A stretch of 64,000 nucleotides of DNA from Pseudomonas entomophila (GTDB taxonomy: Bacteria > Pseudomonadota > Gammaproteobacteria > Pseudomonadales > Pseudomonadaceae). The position numbers and the translations under genes were made by a program. Below are positions 8,075-17,216 of this stretch, in pieces; within the stretch, counting starts at the first letter, position 1; the number at the start of each line of letters is the position of its first letter. The DNA lies in assembly GCF_013523125.1 (NCBI RefSeq), contig NZ_JAAMQJ010000019.1, positions 1-64,000 of the forward strand, written 5' to 3'. The notes under the pieces are model-generated. The model did no database searches, was not told the DNA's origin, and was given only the letters and a program-made list of their open reading frames with translations.

Positions 8075-9469
8075 ATGGCATCTTTCGTACACACGGTTGG
8101 TAACCAGTCCTACCGTTTCGACAGCCTGAAGGAGGTCATGGCCAAGGCCAGCCCGGCCCGTTCGGGCGACTGTCTGGCAGGCGTGGCCGCCAGCAACGAT
8201 GGCGAACGCGTGGCGGCGCAGATGGCGTTGGCCGACATCCCGCTCAAGCACTTCCTGAACGAGGCGCTGATCCCGTACGAGGAGGACGAAGTCACTCGCC
8301 TGATCGTCGACACCCACGACGCCCAGGCCTTCGCCCCGGTCAGCCACCTCACCGTGGGCGGCTTGCGCGACTGGCTGCTCGGCGAGCAGGCCGACGAGCA
8401 CAGCCTGCGGGCCCTGGCGCCGGGGCTGACCCCGGAGATGGCCGCGGCGGTCTCGAAGATCATGCGCGTGCAGGACCTGGTGCTGGTCGCGCAGAAGATC
8501 CGCGTGGTCACCCAGTTCCGCGGCACTCTGGGCCTGCGCGGGCGGCTGTCGACTCGGCTGCAGCCCAACCACCCCACCGACGACCCGGCCGGGATCGCCG
8601 CGAGCATCCTCGACGGTCTGCTGTATGGCAACGGCGATGCGATGATCGGCATCAACCCGGCCACCGACAGCACGGCGTCGATCTGCGCGCTGCTGGAGAT
8701 GCTCGACGCGATCATCCAGCGCTATGAGATTCCGACCCAGTCCTGCGTGCTGACCCACGTCACCACCTCGATCGAGGCGATCAACCGGGGCGTGCCGCTG
8801 GACCTGGTGTTCCAGTCGATCGCCGGGACCGAGGCGGCCAACGCCGGGTTCGGCATCAGCCTGAGCCTGCTGCAGGAAGGCTACGAGGCCGGCCTGAGCC
8901 TCAAGCGCGGCACGCTCGGGCAGAACCTGATGTACTTCGAGACCGGCCAGGGCAGTGCGCTGTCGGCCAACGCCCACCATGGCGTCGACCAGCAGACCTG
9001 CGAAGCGCGCGCCTATGCCGTGGCCCGGCACTTCAAGCCGTTTCTGGTCAATACCGTGGTCGGCTTCATCGGCCCGGAATACCTCTACAACGGCAAGCAG
9101 ATCATCCGCGCCGGCCTGGAGGACCACTTCTGCGGCAAGCTGCTGGGCGTGCCGATGGGTTGCGACATCTGCTACACCAACCATGCCGAGGCCGACCAGG
9201 ACGACATGGACACCCTGCTGACCCTGCTGGGGGTGGCCGGCATCAACTTCATCATGGGCATCCCAGGGTCGGACGACATCATGCTCAACTACCAGACCAC
9301 CTCGTTCCACGATGCGCTCTACGCGCGCCAGACCCTCGGCCTGCGGCCAGGGCCGGAGTTCGAGGCGTGGCTGGCACGGACCGGGATCTTCACCCAGGCC
9401 GATGGCCGGGTGCGCTTCGGCGAGCATCTGCCGCCGGCCTTCCGCCAGGCCCTGGCGCAACTGGGATAG
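8075..9469 (+). CDS. eutB: ethanolamine ammonia-lyase large subunit EutB
   Basis: 464 residues, full length for the heavy chain of adenosylcobalamin-dependent ethanolamine ammonia-lyase, which converts ethanolamine to acetaldehyde and ammonia. The TIM-barrel family blocks are clear: NDGERVAAQMALADIPLKHFLNE early, FRGTLGLRGRLSTRLQPNHP and GDAMIGINPATDS in the middle, FETGQGSALSANAHHGVDQQT, and PMGCDICYTNHAEADQDD near the C-terminus. GGAGG precedes the ATG. eutC follows after nine bases, so the two subunits are co-expressed. No microcompartment shell genes or reactivase are nearby. Confidence 0.97.
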   Translation: MASFVHTVGNQSYRFDSLKEVMAKASPARSGDCLAGVAASNDGERVAAQMALADIPLKHFLNEALIPYEEDEVTRLIVDTHDAQAFAPVSHLTVGGLRDWLLGEQADEHSLRALAPGLTPEMAAAVSKIMRVQDLVLVAQKIRVVTQFRGTLGLRGRLSTRLQPNHPTDDPAGIAASILDGLLYGNGDAMIGINPATDSTASICALLEMLDAIIQRYEIPTQSCVLTHVTTSIEAINRGVPLDLVFQSIAGTEAANAGFGISLSLLQEGYEAGLSLKRGTLGQNLMYFETGQGSALSANAHHGVDQQTCEARAYAVARHFKPFLVNTVVGFIGPEYLYNGKQIIRAGLEDHFCGKLLGVPMGCDICYTNHAEADQDDMDTLLTLLGVAGINFIMGIPGSDDIMLNYQTTSFHDALYARQTLGLRPGPEFEAWLARTGIFTQADGRVRFGEHLPPAFRQALAQLG

Positions 9470-9478
9470 GAGCTGAAC

Positions 9479-10279
9479 ATGGACAACACCCCTGCGAACC
9501 CCTGGTCATCGCTGCGCAACCTGACCTCGGCGCGCATCGCCCTGGGCCGCGTCGGCACCAGCCTGCCAACCCAGGCGCAGCTGGACTTCCAGTTCGCCCA
9601 CGCCCAGGCGCGCGATGCAGTGCACCTGCCGTTCGACCACGCGACGCTGCGTGACACCCTGGCGCAACGTGGACGGCCCAGCCTGGTGCTGCACAGCGCC
9701 GCCCACGACCGCGACCAGTACCTGCAACGCCCGGACCTGGGCAGGCGCCTGGACGAGGCGTCGGTCGCCACCCTGGAGGAACACGCCCGCGCGCACCCGG
9801 AGGCCGTGGACCTGGCAGTGGTGATCGCTGACGGCCTGTCGGCCCTGGCGGTACATCGCCACGCCCTGCCCTTGCTGACCCGCTTCGAGGAGCAGGCGGC
9901 GAGCGAGGGCTGGTCGATGGCGCCTGTGGCGCTGGTGGAACAGGGCCGCGTGGCCGTGGCCGATGAGATCGGCGAGCGCCTGCGGGCGCGCATGACGGTG
10001 ATGCTGATCGGTGAACGTCCGGGGCTGAGTTCGCCGGACAGCCTGGGGATCTACTTCACCTACGGCCCGCGGGTAGGGCTGACCGATGCCTATCGCAACT
10101 GTATTTCCAACGTGCGCCTGGAGGGGCTGAGCTACGGGCTGGCCGCACACCGGTTGCTGTACCTGATGCGCGAGGCCTGCGTGCGTCAGTTGTCGGGGGT
10201 GAAGCTGAAGGACGAGGCGCAGTTGCAGCAGGTCGAAGGGGACGCGACCCAGAGAGCCGGGAATTTTCTGCTGGAGTGA
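9479..10279 (+). CDS. eutC: ethanolamine ammonia-lyase small subunit EutC
   Basis: 266 residues, slightly shorter than the enterobacterial light chain and typical for pseudomonads. It pairs with EutB and completes the cobalamin and substrate sites. Family blocks seen are [17 protein letters not shown] near the N-terminus, [52 protein letters not shown] and the [25 protein letters not shown] tail. The start follows TAGGAG and is nine bases from the eutB stop. REP elements fill the downstream gap. Confidence 0.96.
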   Translation: MDNTPANPWSSLRNLTSARIALGRVGTSLPTQAQLDFQFAHAQARDAVHLPFDHATLRDTLAQRGRPSLVLHSAAHDRDQYLQRPDLGRRLDEASVATLEEHARAHPEAVDLAVVIADGLSALAVHRHALPLLTRFEEQAASEGWSMAPVALVEQGRVAVADEIGERLRARMTVMLIGERPGLSSPDSLGIYFTYGPRVGLTDAYRNCISNVRLEGLSYGLAAHRLLYLMREACVRQLSGVKLKDEAQLQQVEGDATQRAGNFLLE

Positions 10280-10290
10280 ACGGGCGTGAG

Positions 10291-10313
10291 GGCGGGCAAG
10301 CCCGCTCCTACAG
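10291..10313 (+). repeat. short REP element after eutC
   Basis: GCGGG-CAAG-CCCGC hairpin (10292-10305) followed by TCCTACAG, the classic core of the abundant P. putida REP. It lies twelve bases after the eutC stop and may protect the transcript 3' end. Confidence 0.75.
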
Positions 10314-10360
10314 AACACAAGATAGCTTGTTGATTTCAAAGGAAATAATTTTAGAACCTT

Positions 10361-10404
10361 GTGGGCCCTGAGGGCCCAATCGCGGCACAGGGGCCGCTCT
10401 TACA
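10361..10404 (-). repeat. REP-type repeat, family A copy 2 (inverted)
   Basis: Reverse orientation of the element at 146-204: GGGCCCTGAGGGCCC followed by ATCGCGGCACAGGGGCCGCTCTTACA. It forms a head-to-head pair with the copy at 10420-10478, a BIME-like arrangement. Confidence 0.75.
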
Positions 10405-10419
10405 CTGGCCGCGGTGGTA

Positions 10420-10478
10420 CAGGCAATCGCGGTCCTTGTAGGAGCGGCCCCTGTGCCGCGATCGGGTCCGCAGGACCC
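10420..10478 (+). repeat. REP-type repeat, family A copy 3
   Basis: About 59 bases closely matching 146-204: CAGGC-ATCGCGGTC, then TAGGAGCGGCCCCTGTGCC and a GGGTCCGCAGGACCC palindrome. With the inverted copy at 10361-10404 it fills most of the eutC-DedA gap. Confidence 0.75.
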
Positions 10479-10697
10479 GTAGAATCAGCGCACCTCGCTT
10501 TCTCCTGCAGCTCACTGACCCCGCCGCCCCACCCGGTAATCCCTCGCTACAATCTCTCCGGGCATTAACGTCATCTGACCGTATAATGCCGTTTGTCTTG
10601 TGTGAAAAATTACCCACCCCTGGGTATACCTGCCTACACCGAGGCCCTTTCCCGTCATCGCGCGTGCTCCCAGGGAGCCCCAGAACAGGTGCTGTAC

Positions 10698-11345
10698 ATG
10701 GATTTCAACCCGCTGGATCTCATCCTGCATCTCGACGCCTACCTCGACCTGCTGGTCAACAACTACGGCCCCTGGATCTACGCCATCCTGTTCGCGGTGA
10801 TCTTCTGTGAAACCGGCCTGGTGGTGATGCCGTTCCTGCCGGGTGACTCGCTGCTGTTCATCGCTGGCGCGGTGGCCGCCGGAGGTGGCATGGATCCGGT
10901 CCTGCTGGGCGGCCTGCTGATGGCAGCGGCGATTCTCGGCGACAGCACCAACTACGTGATCGGCCGTACGGCAGGCGAGCGGCTGTTCCGCAATCCGAAC
11001 TCGAAGATCTTCCGCCGCGACTACCTGGCCCAGACCCACAGCTTCTATGCCCGTCATGGCGGCAAGACCGTGACCCTGGCGCGCTTCCTGCCGATCCTGC
11101 GTACCTTCGCGCCGTTCGTGGCCGGCATCGCTCACATGCATTACCCGCGGTTCCTCGGCTTCAGCGTCGCCGGGTCGGTGCTGTGGGTCGGCAGCCTGGT
11201 GACGCTCGGCTACTTCTTCGGCAACGTGCCGTTCATCAAGCAGCACCTGTCGCTGATGGTCGTGGTCGTCATCCTGGTGTCGCTGATCCCGATGATCATC
11301 GGCCTGGTACGCGGACGCGGCGGGCGCACGGCCAAGGCGCACTGA
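10698..11345 (+). CDS. DedA family inner-membrane protein
   Basis: 215 residues with four to five hydrophobic segments. The DedA/VTT domain marks are present: FCETGLVVMPFLPGDSLLF, the GDSTNYVIGRTAGERLF loop and the re-entrant RFLPILRTFAPFVAGIAHM block with its conserved Arg pair. DedA proteins are inner-membrane proteins tied to lipid carrier flipping, envelope homeostasis and pH. I use MDFNPLDLIL as the start, with AGGTG upstream, because the 35 preceding codons are unlike the family. A perfect TATAAT lies at 10582-10587 but without a good -35. mtfA follows after seven bases. Confidence 0.88.
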   Translation: MDFNPLDLILHLDAYLDLLVNNYGPWIYAILFAVIFCETGLVVMPFLPGDSLLFIAGAVAAGGGMDPVLLGGLLMAAAILGDSTNYVIGRTAGERLFRNPNSKIFRRDYLAQTHSFYARHGGKTVTLARFLPILRTFAPFVAGIAHMHYPRFLGFSVAGSVLWVGSLVTLGYFFGNVPFIKQHLSLMVVVVILVSLIPMIIGLVRGRGGRTAKAH

Positions 11346-11352
11346 CAAGGCC

Positions 11353-12168
11353 ATGTGGTCCTTGCGCGCCTGGCGGCGCCAGCGCACCCTGGCCCGCTAC
11401 CCTCTCGACACCCAGCAATGGCAGGCCGTGCGTGAGCGCCTGCCCTTGCTCGACGGGCTGAGCGACGAGGAACACCGCTGGCTGCGCGACGCCAGCGTCC
11501 TGTTCCTGCACGACAAGCACCTGACCAGCCTGTCGGGGCTCGAGCTGGACACCGACCAGCGTCTGTTCCTGGCGGCCCAGGCCCAGTTGCCGCTGCTGCA
11601 CCTGGGCGAGCTGGACTGGTACCAGGGCTTTCACGAGCTGATCCTCTACCCCGACGACTTTCGCAGCCCGCAGCGCCACCGCGACGCCAGTGGCGTGGAG
11701 CATGCCTGGGACGGCGAGCACAGCGGCGAGGCCTGGCTGCAGGGGCCGGTGATCCTGGCCTGGCAGGGGGTGCTGGCCAGCGGCGGCTGGGACGGCTACA
11801 ACCTGGTCATCCACGAGCTGGCGCACAAGCTCGACATGCTCAACGGCGACGCCAACGGCCTGCCCCCGCTGCACCGCGACATGTCGGTGCAGGACTGGGC
11901 CCAGGCCATGCAGAGTGCCTACGACGACCTGAACCGTCAGCTGGACGCCGACCCCGAGGCCCAGACCGCCCTCGACCCCTACGCGGCTGAAAACCCGGCC
12001 GAGTTCTTCGCCGTGACCTGCGAGTACTTCTTCAGCGCCCCGGACCTGCTGCACACGGCCTACCCCCAGGTGTACCAGCAGTTGCAGCGGTTCTACCGAC
12101 AGGACCCGCTCGCCCGCCTGCAGCGCCTGCAGGCCGAGCACCCGCACTATCCTCCGGACCTGGCCTGA
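11353..12168 (+). CDS. mtfA: zinc metallopeptidase MtfA (M90 family)
   Basis: 271 residues, as for MtfA/YeeI. The zinc-binding motif is HELAH (154-158), followed by [11 protein letters not shown], with a third-ligand region at NPAEFFAV. In E. coli MtfA is a cytosolic aminopeptidase that binds the Mlc repressor and so affects the glucose PTS; whether it has that partner in Pseudomonas is unknown. It begins seven bases after the DedA gene and is probably cotranscribed. The product has no signal peptide. Confidence 0.88.
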   Translation: MWSLRAWRRQRTLARYPLDTQQWQAVRERLPLLDGLSDEEHRWLRDASVLFLHDKHLTSLSGLELDTDQRLFLAAQAQLPLLHLGELDWYQGFHELILYPDDFRSPQRHRDASGVEHAWDGEHSGEAWLQGPVILAWQGVLASGGWDGYNLVIHELAHKLDMLNGDANGLPPLHRDMSVQDWAQAMQSAYDDLNRQLDADPEAQTALDPYAAENPAEFFAVTCEYFFSAPDLLHTAYPQVYQQLQRFYRQDPLARLQRLQAEHPHYPPDLA

Positions 12169-12250
12169 GCCTGGCGGGCGTGGCATGGGCCGGGGGAATG
12201 TGCCTATAATCGCGGCCAATTTTTCTGGTCAAACATGGGGGCACAGCCCA

Positions 12251-12778
12251 ATGAGCTACAGCAAGATTCCGGCAGGCAAAGACCTGCCGAACGACATCTA
12301 CGTTGCCATCGAGATCCCGGCCAACCACGCGCCGATCAAGTACGAGATCGACAAGGACAGCGACACCCTGTTCGTCGACCGTTTCATGGCCACCCCGATG
12401 TTCTACCCGGCCAACTACGGCTTCATCCCCAACACCCTGGCCGACGACGGTGATCCGCTGGACGTGCTGGTCGTCACCCCGTACCCGGTCGCGCCAGGCT
12501 CGGTGATCCGTGCCCGTCCGGTCGGCGTGCTGAACATGACCGACGACGGCGGCGGCGACGCCAAGGTCATCGCCGTGCCGCACGACAAGCTGTCGCAGCT
12601 GTACGTCGACGTGAAGGAATACACCGATCTGCCGCCGCTGCTGATCCAGCAGATCGAGCACTTCTTCGCCAACTACAAGGATCTGGAGAAGGGCAAGTGG
12701 GTCAAGATCGAAGGCTGGGCCGGCGCTGACGCCGCCCGCGAAGCGATCACCAAGTCGGCAGCCGCCTACAAGGGCTGA
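12251..12778 (+). CDS. ppa: inorganic pyrophosphatase
   Basis: 175 residues, the family I soluble pyrophosphatase length. It hydrolyses PPi to two phosphates with Mg2+ in the cytoplasm. The signature [10 protein letters not shown] with its metal-binding Asp residues is intact, as are [21 protein letters not shown] and [16 protein letters not shown]. The start [15 protein letters not shown] is the conserved one; an in-frame codon 22 residues earlier overlaps promoter-like sequence (TATAAT at 12205-12210, -35 poor). Confidence 0.97.
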   Translation: MSYSKIPAGKDLPNDIYVAIEIPANHAPIKYEIDKDSDTLFVDRFMATPMFYPANYGFIPNTLADDGDPLDVLVVTPYPVAPGSVIRARPVGVLNMTDDGGGDAKVIAVPHDKLSQLYVDVKEYTDLPPLLIQQIEHFFANYKDLEKGKWVKIEGWAGADAAREAITKSAAAYKG

Positions 12779-12944
12779 TGCGACGGCCAGGCACGTCCTG
12801 ACGACGCACATGAGGATCGGGGCTGTCTGGCCCCGATCTCTTCAGGCAGGTGCGGCAAGACGCCCAGACGCTTCCTACATGCGTCCGCCCCCTCAAACAT
12901 CCCGTTTATTCCCTCGCGTCCCCCTCCTCGCTAGACTCGTCGCC

Positions 12945-13646
12945 ATGAAGACATCCGGCGACCGCCTCAAGGCCCTCCTGCAAGAATGCAACCTGACCGC
13001 TGCCGACTTCGCGGCGCACCGCGACGTCACGCCCCAGCACGTCCACAACTGGTTCAAGCGCGGCGTTCCCTTGGCGCGGCTCGACGAATTCGCCCAGCTG
13101 TTGTCGGTCAATCGCCGCTGGCTGCTGTCCGGACAAGGGCGCAAGTACCCGCGCTCGGCCCAGCACCCGCCACGCATCGGCTACCCGCAGCGGCCGGTCC
13201 CGCTGTCCCCCGAGCTGGTCGCGCAGGACGCCGAGATCGTGCGCCTGCCCCACCAGACGGTCCGCGAGGGCAAGCTGCAGCCGACAGCCGAACGCTTCCT
13301 GGTCCTGCCCCGGCCAGTGCTCGAGGCCCAGGGCGTCGAGCCGGCGCAGGCGATCTGCCTCACCCTGCCCGGCAGCAACATGCAGCCGCGCCTGGCCGTG
13401 GGCGCTACCCTGGCGATCGACCGTGGCCACACCCGGATCGTCGATGGCGACCTCTATGCCCTGCTCCACCTGGGTACCCTGCGGGTGCACCAGGTCACCC
13501 TGGACCGGGACAACGTCCTGTGCCTGCACAACCATGACGACGATGAGTACCCGAGCGAGTACTACAGCCTGGCCCAGCGGCGCATCCACGGGATCGAGGT
13601 GATCGGCCGGGTGTTCTGGTGGTCGCACCTCAATGGCGCACGGTAG
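12945..13646 (+). CDS. XRE regulator with degenerate S24 (LexA-fold) domain
   Basis: 233 residues. An N-terminal XRE helix-turn-helix (about 5-60, including VTPQHVHNWFKRGVPLARL) is followed by a linker and a C-terminal S24/LexA-like beta domain (about 115-225, with VDGDLYALLHLGTLRVHQV). Where active S24 peptidases have G-D-S-M, this protein has G-S-N-M (143-146), and the position of the general-base Lys carries His 182. Self-cleavage is therefore unlikely, and the domain probably only dimerises or senses. The start MKTSGDRLKALL is chosen by homology; upstream in-frame codons lack domain sequence. The regulon is unknown. Confidence 0.82.
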   Translation: MKTSGDRLKALLQECNLTAADFAAHRDVTPQHVHNWFKRGVPLARLDEFAQLLSVNRRWLLSGQGRKYPRSAQHPPRIGYPQRPVPLSPELVAQDAEIVRLPHQTVREGKLQPTAERFLVLPRPVLEAQGVEPAQAICLTLPGSNMQPRLAVGATLAIDRGHTRIVDGDLYALLHLGTLRVHQVTLDRDNVLCLHNHDDDEYPSEYYSLAQRRIHGIEVIGRVFWWSHLNGAR

Positions 13647-13686
13647 GGACAGGGCGTGGCAATTGCCACTGGGCAACGGCGACGAG

Positions 13687-13701
13687 GCCAGGTATCCTGG
13701 C
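13687..13701. promoter_or_regulatory. perfect inverted repeat, possible operator
   Basis: GCCAGG-TAT-CCTGGC, six-base arms around a three-base centre, in the 200-base gap after the XRE/S24 gene. It is the sort of small palindrome such regulators bind. No promoter could be fitted convincingly around it. Confidence 0.3.
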
Positions 13702-13844
13702 GCTCACGTTCCGTCGCTGTCGGCCTTTGTCCTGGCAGTGACCGGGCCACCGCGAACCTCGCGGCACGCCCGCTGAGGCCTTCCTGGCCGATCACCCTTT
13801 GCAGGTGGCCGTGGCTTACCAAAAGTAGGTCAGGACCATCGCCG

Positions 13845-13868
13845 AAAGCCGGCCACAAGCCGGCTTTT
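13845..13868 (+). terminator. intrinsic terminator
   Basis: AAAGCCGG, short loop, CCGGCTTTTT: a stable stem with a T-run on the plus strand, 200 bases past the regulator stop and just before the convergent kdpE end. The distance leaves room for a small transcript between gene and terminator. Confidence 0.75.
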
Positions 13869-13881
13869 TAGTGCCCGCCTT

Positions 13882-14583
13882 TCAGCACGGCGCCTCCCCA
13901 TCGCCTAACCGATACCCCACCCCCGCCTCGGTGTGCAGGTAGCGCGGCGCCGCCGACGCATCGCCGAGCTTCTGCCGCAGGTGACCGACCACCACGCGCA
14001 GGTAGTGGGTATCGTCCTGGTGCGTCGCCCCCCAGATCTCGGCCAGCAGCTGGCGTTGGGTGATCACCCGCCCCGGATGCCGGGCCAGCTGGCAGAGCAC
14101 CGCATACTCGCGCGGCGTCAGTGCCAGGCGACGCCCATCGAGGGTGACTTCGCGGGCGCTGAAGTCCAGGCGCAGGGCGCCCACCGTGACCACGGCCTGG
14201 GTCTGCTGGCGACCACTGGCCTGGCGCAGCAGCCCGCGCACGCGGGCGAGGAACTCCTGGATGCCGAATGGCTTGACCATGTAGTCGTTGGCACCCGCAT
14301 CCAGGGCCTGGACCTTCTGCGACTCGCTGGCGCGGGCGGAGAGCACCAGCACCGGGGTGGCGCTCCATTCGCGCAGCTCGACCAGCACGTCCTGGCCGTC
14401 GCGGTCCGGCAGGCCGAGGTCGAGCACGATCAGGTCCGGCTGCCGGGTGGCGCCCAGGCCCAGGCCCTGGGTGGCCGTCTCGGCTTCCAGCACCGTGTAG
14501 CCCTGGCTGGCCAGGCTGATGCGCAGGAACTTGCGGATCTGCGGTTCGTCGTCGATCACCAGAATGGTCGGTGCCAGGGTCAT
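13882..14583 (-). CDS. kdpE: response regulator KdpE
   Basis: 233 residues, OmpR family. The receiver domain (about 6-118) has the acidic pair DDE, the phosphorylatable Asp in LIVLDLGLPD and the Lys in MVKPFG; the winged helix (about 130-228) ends with YLHTEAGVGYRL. KdpE activates kdpFABC under potassium limitation. Its start overlaps the kdpD stop in an ATGA, so both are made from one transcript. The convergent upstream gene is separated by the terminator at 13845-13868. Confidence 0.95.
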   Translation of the reverse strand: MTLAPTILVIDDEPQIRKFLRISLASQGYTVLEAETATQGLGLGATRQPDLIVLDLGLPDRDGQDVLVELREWSATPVLVLSARASESQKVQALDAGANDYMVKPFGIQEFLARVRGLLRQASGRQQTQAVVTVGALRLDFSAREVTLDGRRLALTPREYAVLCQLARHPGRVITQRQLLAEIWGATHQDDTHYLRVVVGHLRQKLGDASAAPRYLHTEAGVGYRLGDGEAPC

Positions 14584-17204
14584 GCGGGGGTCTCTTCGGC
14601 CGGCTGAGGGTGAAGCGGCAAGTGTAGCGTGATGCAGGTGCCGTGACCGTCCGGCCCTGCGTCGACACTGACCTGCCCACCATGGGCACCCACCATGCCC
14701 TGGCAGATGGCCAGGCCCAGCCCGGTGCCCTGCCCGCCGCGATCGCCACGGCTGGCGGTGTAGAACAGGTCGAAGACCTTGGCCCGTTCTTCGGCCGGAA
14801 TGCCGGGGCCCTGATCGCTGACCGAGATCGCGAGCCGGTCACCCGCGACGGCGACCGACACCACCACCTGTCCCTGGGGTGGGGAGAAGCGTGCAGCGTT
14901 CTCCAGAACGTTGACCAGGGCCTGCTCGATCAGCGCCGGGTGTGCGTAGAGCAGCGGCAGCCCCTCGGGCAGTACGAGCTGCAGGCGTACCGGCGCCAGG
15001 ACCGCCTGCAGGCGTTGCACCGCGCAGGCCACGATGTCGGCCGGCGCGACCCAGTCACGGGCCAGGCTGAGCGCACCATGGCCCAGGCGGGTCATGTCCA
15101 GCAGGTTCTGGATGTAGCGATCGAGCCGCTCGCATTCCAGGCGCGTGCCGTCGAGCAGGGCGTCGCGATCGGCTTGACCCAGGGTTTCGCCGAACAGTTG
15201 CAGGCTTTCCAGGCTGCCGCGCATGGCCGTCAGCGGGGTGCGCAGGTCATGGGAGACCGAGGCCAGCAAAGCGCTGCGCAGGGTTTCGGTTTCGCCGAGC
15301 AACCGGGCGGCCTCCAGTTCTTCGACCAACGCGGCGCGGGCCAGCGCCTGGCCCAGGGGTTGGCCCAGCGCCATCGCCAGGCGCCGGCGTGCCTCGGGGA
15401 TCGGCTGGCCTGCCTTCGGCCACAGCCCGATCAGGCCGACGCTGCCGCCCTCGACGCACAAGGGCCACCACCAGGCCTGGCTGGCGGGCAGCGTACTGGT
15501 GCCCTGCCCGGCCGCCTGGCCGTGTTTCCAGGCCCATTGCGCGGTGGCGCGGTCCACCTCGGCGCGGCTCGAAGGCAGCTCGATGGCCGCGTGCGGATCC
15601 TGCCCATGAACGGTGACATGCACGTCGGTCCAGCCTTCGAAGTGACGTCGCGCCGCCGCCAGAACCGCCTCACGGTCACTGGCGGCGGCCAGGTGACGGG
15701 ACAGGTCGAGCAGTTCGTCGGTGTGCGCCTGGGTCTCGCGCAGGGCCAGCAATTGCCGCCGTTGGGCGGTGGCCAGGTTGCCGGTCACGGTCGCCATGAA
15801 CAGGAAGAACAGCAGAGTCAGGACGTCTTCCTGCAGGTCCACCGAGAACGAATACAACGGCGCGATGAACAGGAAGTCGTAGAGCAGGAACGACAGCCCT
15901 GCGCTCAGCAGGGCCGGCCCGAGCCCGCCGACCACCGCGACCACCAGGACGCCGGCCAGGAACACCAGGGAGATATTGGGCAGTGCCAGCCAGGTGGACA
16001 GGCCCCAGGACAGCGCGGCTGCCAGGGCCGAGACCAGCATCGCCAGGGCCAGGTGCCGGCGCCGGGCGGCTGGGCGCCAGCGCCGCGTCCGCGGCGCTTC
16101 CACGGCCTCGCGGTCGAGCACGGCGACTTCCAGCCCCTTGGCCCGGCCCAGCAATCGACCCGGCAGGCCCAGCCCCCAGACGCGACGCCGTGCGGCAGCT
16201 ACCAGCAGCACCGTGGCCCGGCGCTGGACGGCATGCTGGAGCAAGGCATCGGCCACATCGGTGGCGCGCAAGCGGACCACCTCGCCCCCCAGTCGCTCGG
16301 CCAGCCGTTGCGCCGCCATCAGCCGTTGCCGATCCGCATCGTCCAGGCCGCGACCGGTGTCGACGTGCACCAGCGTCCACGGCAGGTGCCGGCGTTCGGC
16401 GACCCGGCTGGCGTGACGCACCAGGCGCTCGGCCTGCGCATCGCCCCGGACTGCCACCAGCAGACGCCCCCGCCCTTGCGGCAGCGGCAGCCCCTGCTGG
16501 CGGTAGCCCTGGGCGACATCGCCTTCGACGTGGGCCGCGGCGACCTGCATCGCCAGCTCGCGCAGCGCCGCCAGGTGCGTTGGCACGAAGAACGCCTCGA
16601 TGGCGGCGCGGGCCTGCTCGGGCATGTACACCTTGCCCGCCCGCAGCCGCTCCAGCAGCTCACGAGGCGGCAGGTCGACCAGCACCAGTTCGTGCGCCTC
16701 CAGCACCACCCAGTCCGGCACGGTCTCCTGGACGCGCACCCCGGTGATGGCGTGAACCTGGTCATTGAGGCTGTCCAGGTGCTGGACGTTGAGGGTGGTG
16801 TGCACGTCGATGCCGGCGGCCAGCAGTTCGCGCACGTCCTGCCAGCGCTTGGCATGGCGACCGCCCGGCGCGTTGCTGTGCGCCAGCTCGTCCACCAGCG
16901 CCACCTGGGGCCGCGCCGCCAGCAGCGCGTCGAGGTCCAGGGCCTCGAGGGTGCGGTCACGGTAGGGCCGGCGCACGCGGGGCTGTACCGGCAACCCCAC
17001 CAGCAAGGCCTCGGTCTCGGCACGGCCATGGGTCTCGACCCAGCCGACCCGCAGCCGAACGCCCTGGCGCTGCAGGTCGTGGGCCGTGCGCAGCAGGGCG
17101 CAGGTCTTGCCGACCCCGGCGCTGGCGCCCAGGTACACCTTCAGGCGACCCTGGCCATCGGGCAGGGCTGCAAGCAACGCGTCGGCGCGAGCCGGATCAG
17201 TCAT
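14580..17204 (-). CDS. kdpD: sensor histidine kinase KdpD
   Basis: 874 residues, full length. The N-terminal KdpD domain has Walker A GASAGVGKT (26-34) and LVDELAHSNAPG; a USP-like domain follows (about 250-370), then four closely spaced membrane segments (about 395-490), a GAF-like region, and the kinase core with ASVSHDLRTPLTA holding the phosphorylated His and N/G boxes NVLENAARFSPP, DQGPGIP and GTGLGLAI. It senses potassium limitation and phosphorylates KdpE. kdpC ends about 12 bases upstream. Confidence 0.95.
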   Translation of the reverse strand: MTDPARADALLAALPDGQGRLKVYLGASAGVGKTCALLRTAHDLQRQGVRLRVGWVETHGRAETEALLVGLPVQPRVRRPYRDRTLEALDLDALLAARPQVALVDELAHSNAPGGRHAKRWQDVRELLAAGIDVHTTLNVQHLDSLNDQVHAITGVRVQETVPDWVVLEAHELVLVDLPPRELLERLRAGKVYMPEQARAAIEAFFVPTHLAALRELAMQVAAAHVEGDVAQGYRQQGLPLPQGRGRLLVAVRGDAQAERLVRHASRVAERRHLPWTLVHVDTGRGLDDADRQRLMAAQRLAERLGGEVVRLRATDVADALLQHAVQRRATVLLVAAARRRVWGLGLPGRLLGRAKGLEVAVLDREAVEAPRTRRWRPAARRRHLALAMLVSALAAALSWGLSTWLALPNISLVFLAGVLVVAVVGGLGPALLSAGLSFLLYDFLFIAPLYSFSVDLQEDVLTLLFFLFMATVTGNLATAQRRQLLALRETQAHTDELLDLSRHLAAASDREAVLAAARRHFEGWTDVHVTVHGQDPHAAIELPSSRAEVDRATAQWAWKHGQAAGQGTSTLPASQAWWWPLCVEGGSVGLIGLWPKAGQPIPEARRRLAMALGQPLGQALARAALVEELEAARLLGETETLRSALLASVSHDLRTPLTAMRGSLESLQLFGETLGQADRDALLDGTRLECERLDRYIQNLLDMTRLGHGALSLARDWVAPADIVACAVQRLQAVLAPVRLQLVLPEGLPLLYAHPALIEQALVNVLENAARFSPPQGQVVVSVAVAGDRLAISVSDQGPGIPAEERAKVFDLFYTASRGDRGGQGTGLGLAICQGMVGAHGGQVSVDAGPDGHGTCITLHLPLHPQPAEETPA

Positions 17205-17216
17205 CGGGCAGGGTCC

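Noticed and set aside
6497..9460. 987-codon minus-strand open frame opposite eat and eutB
   Set aside because: His/Gln/Asp-rich product without motifs; antisense to two well-identified genes.
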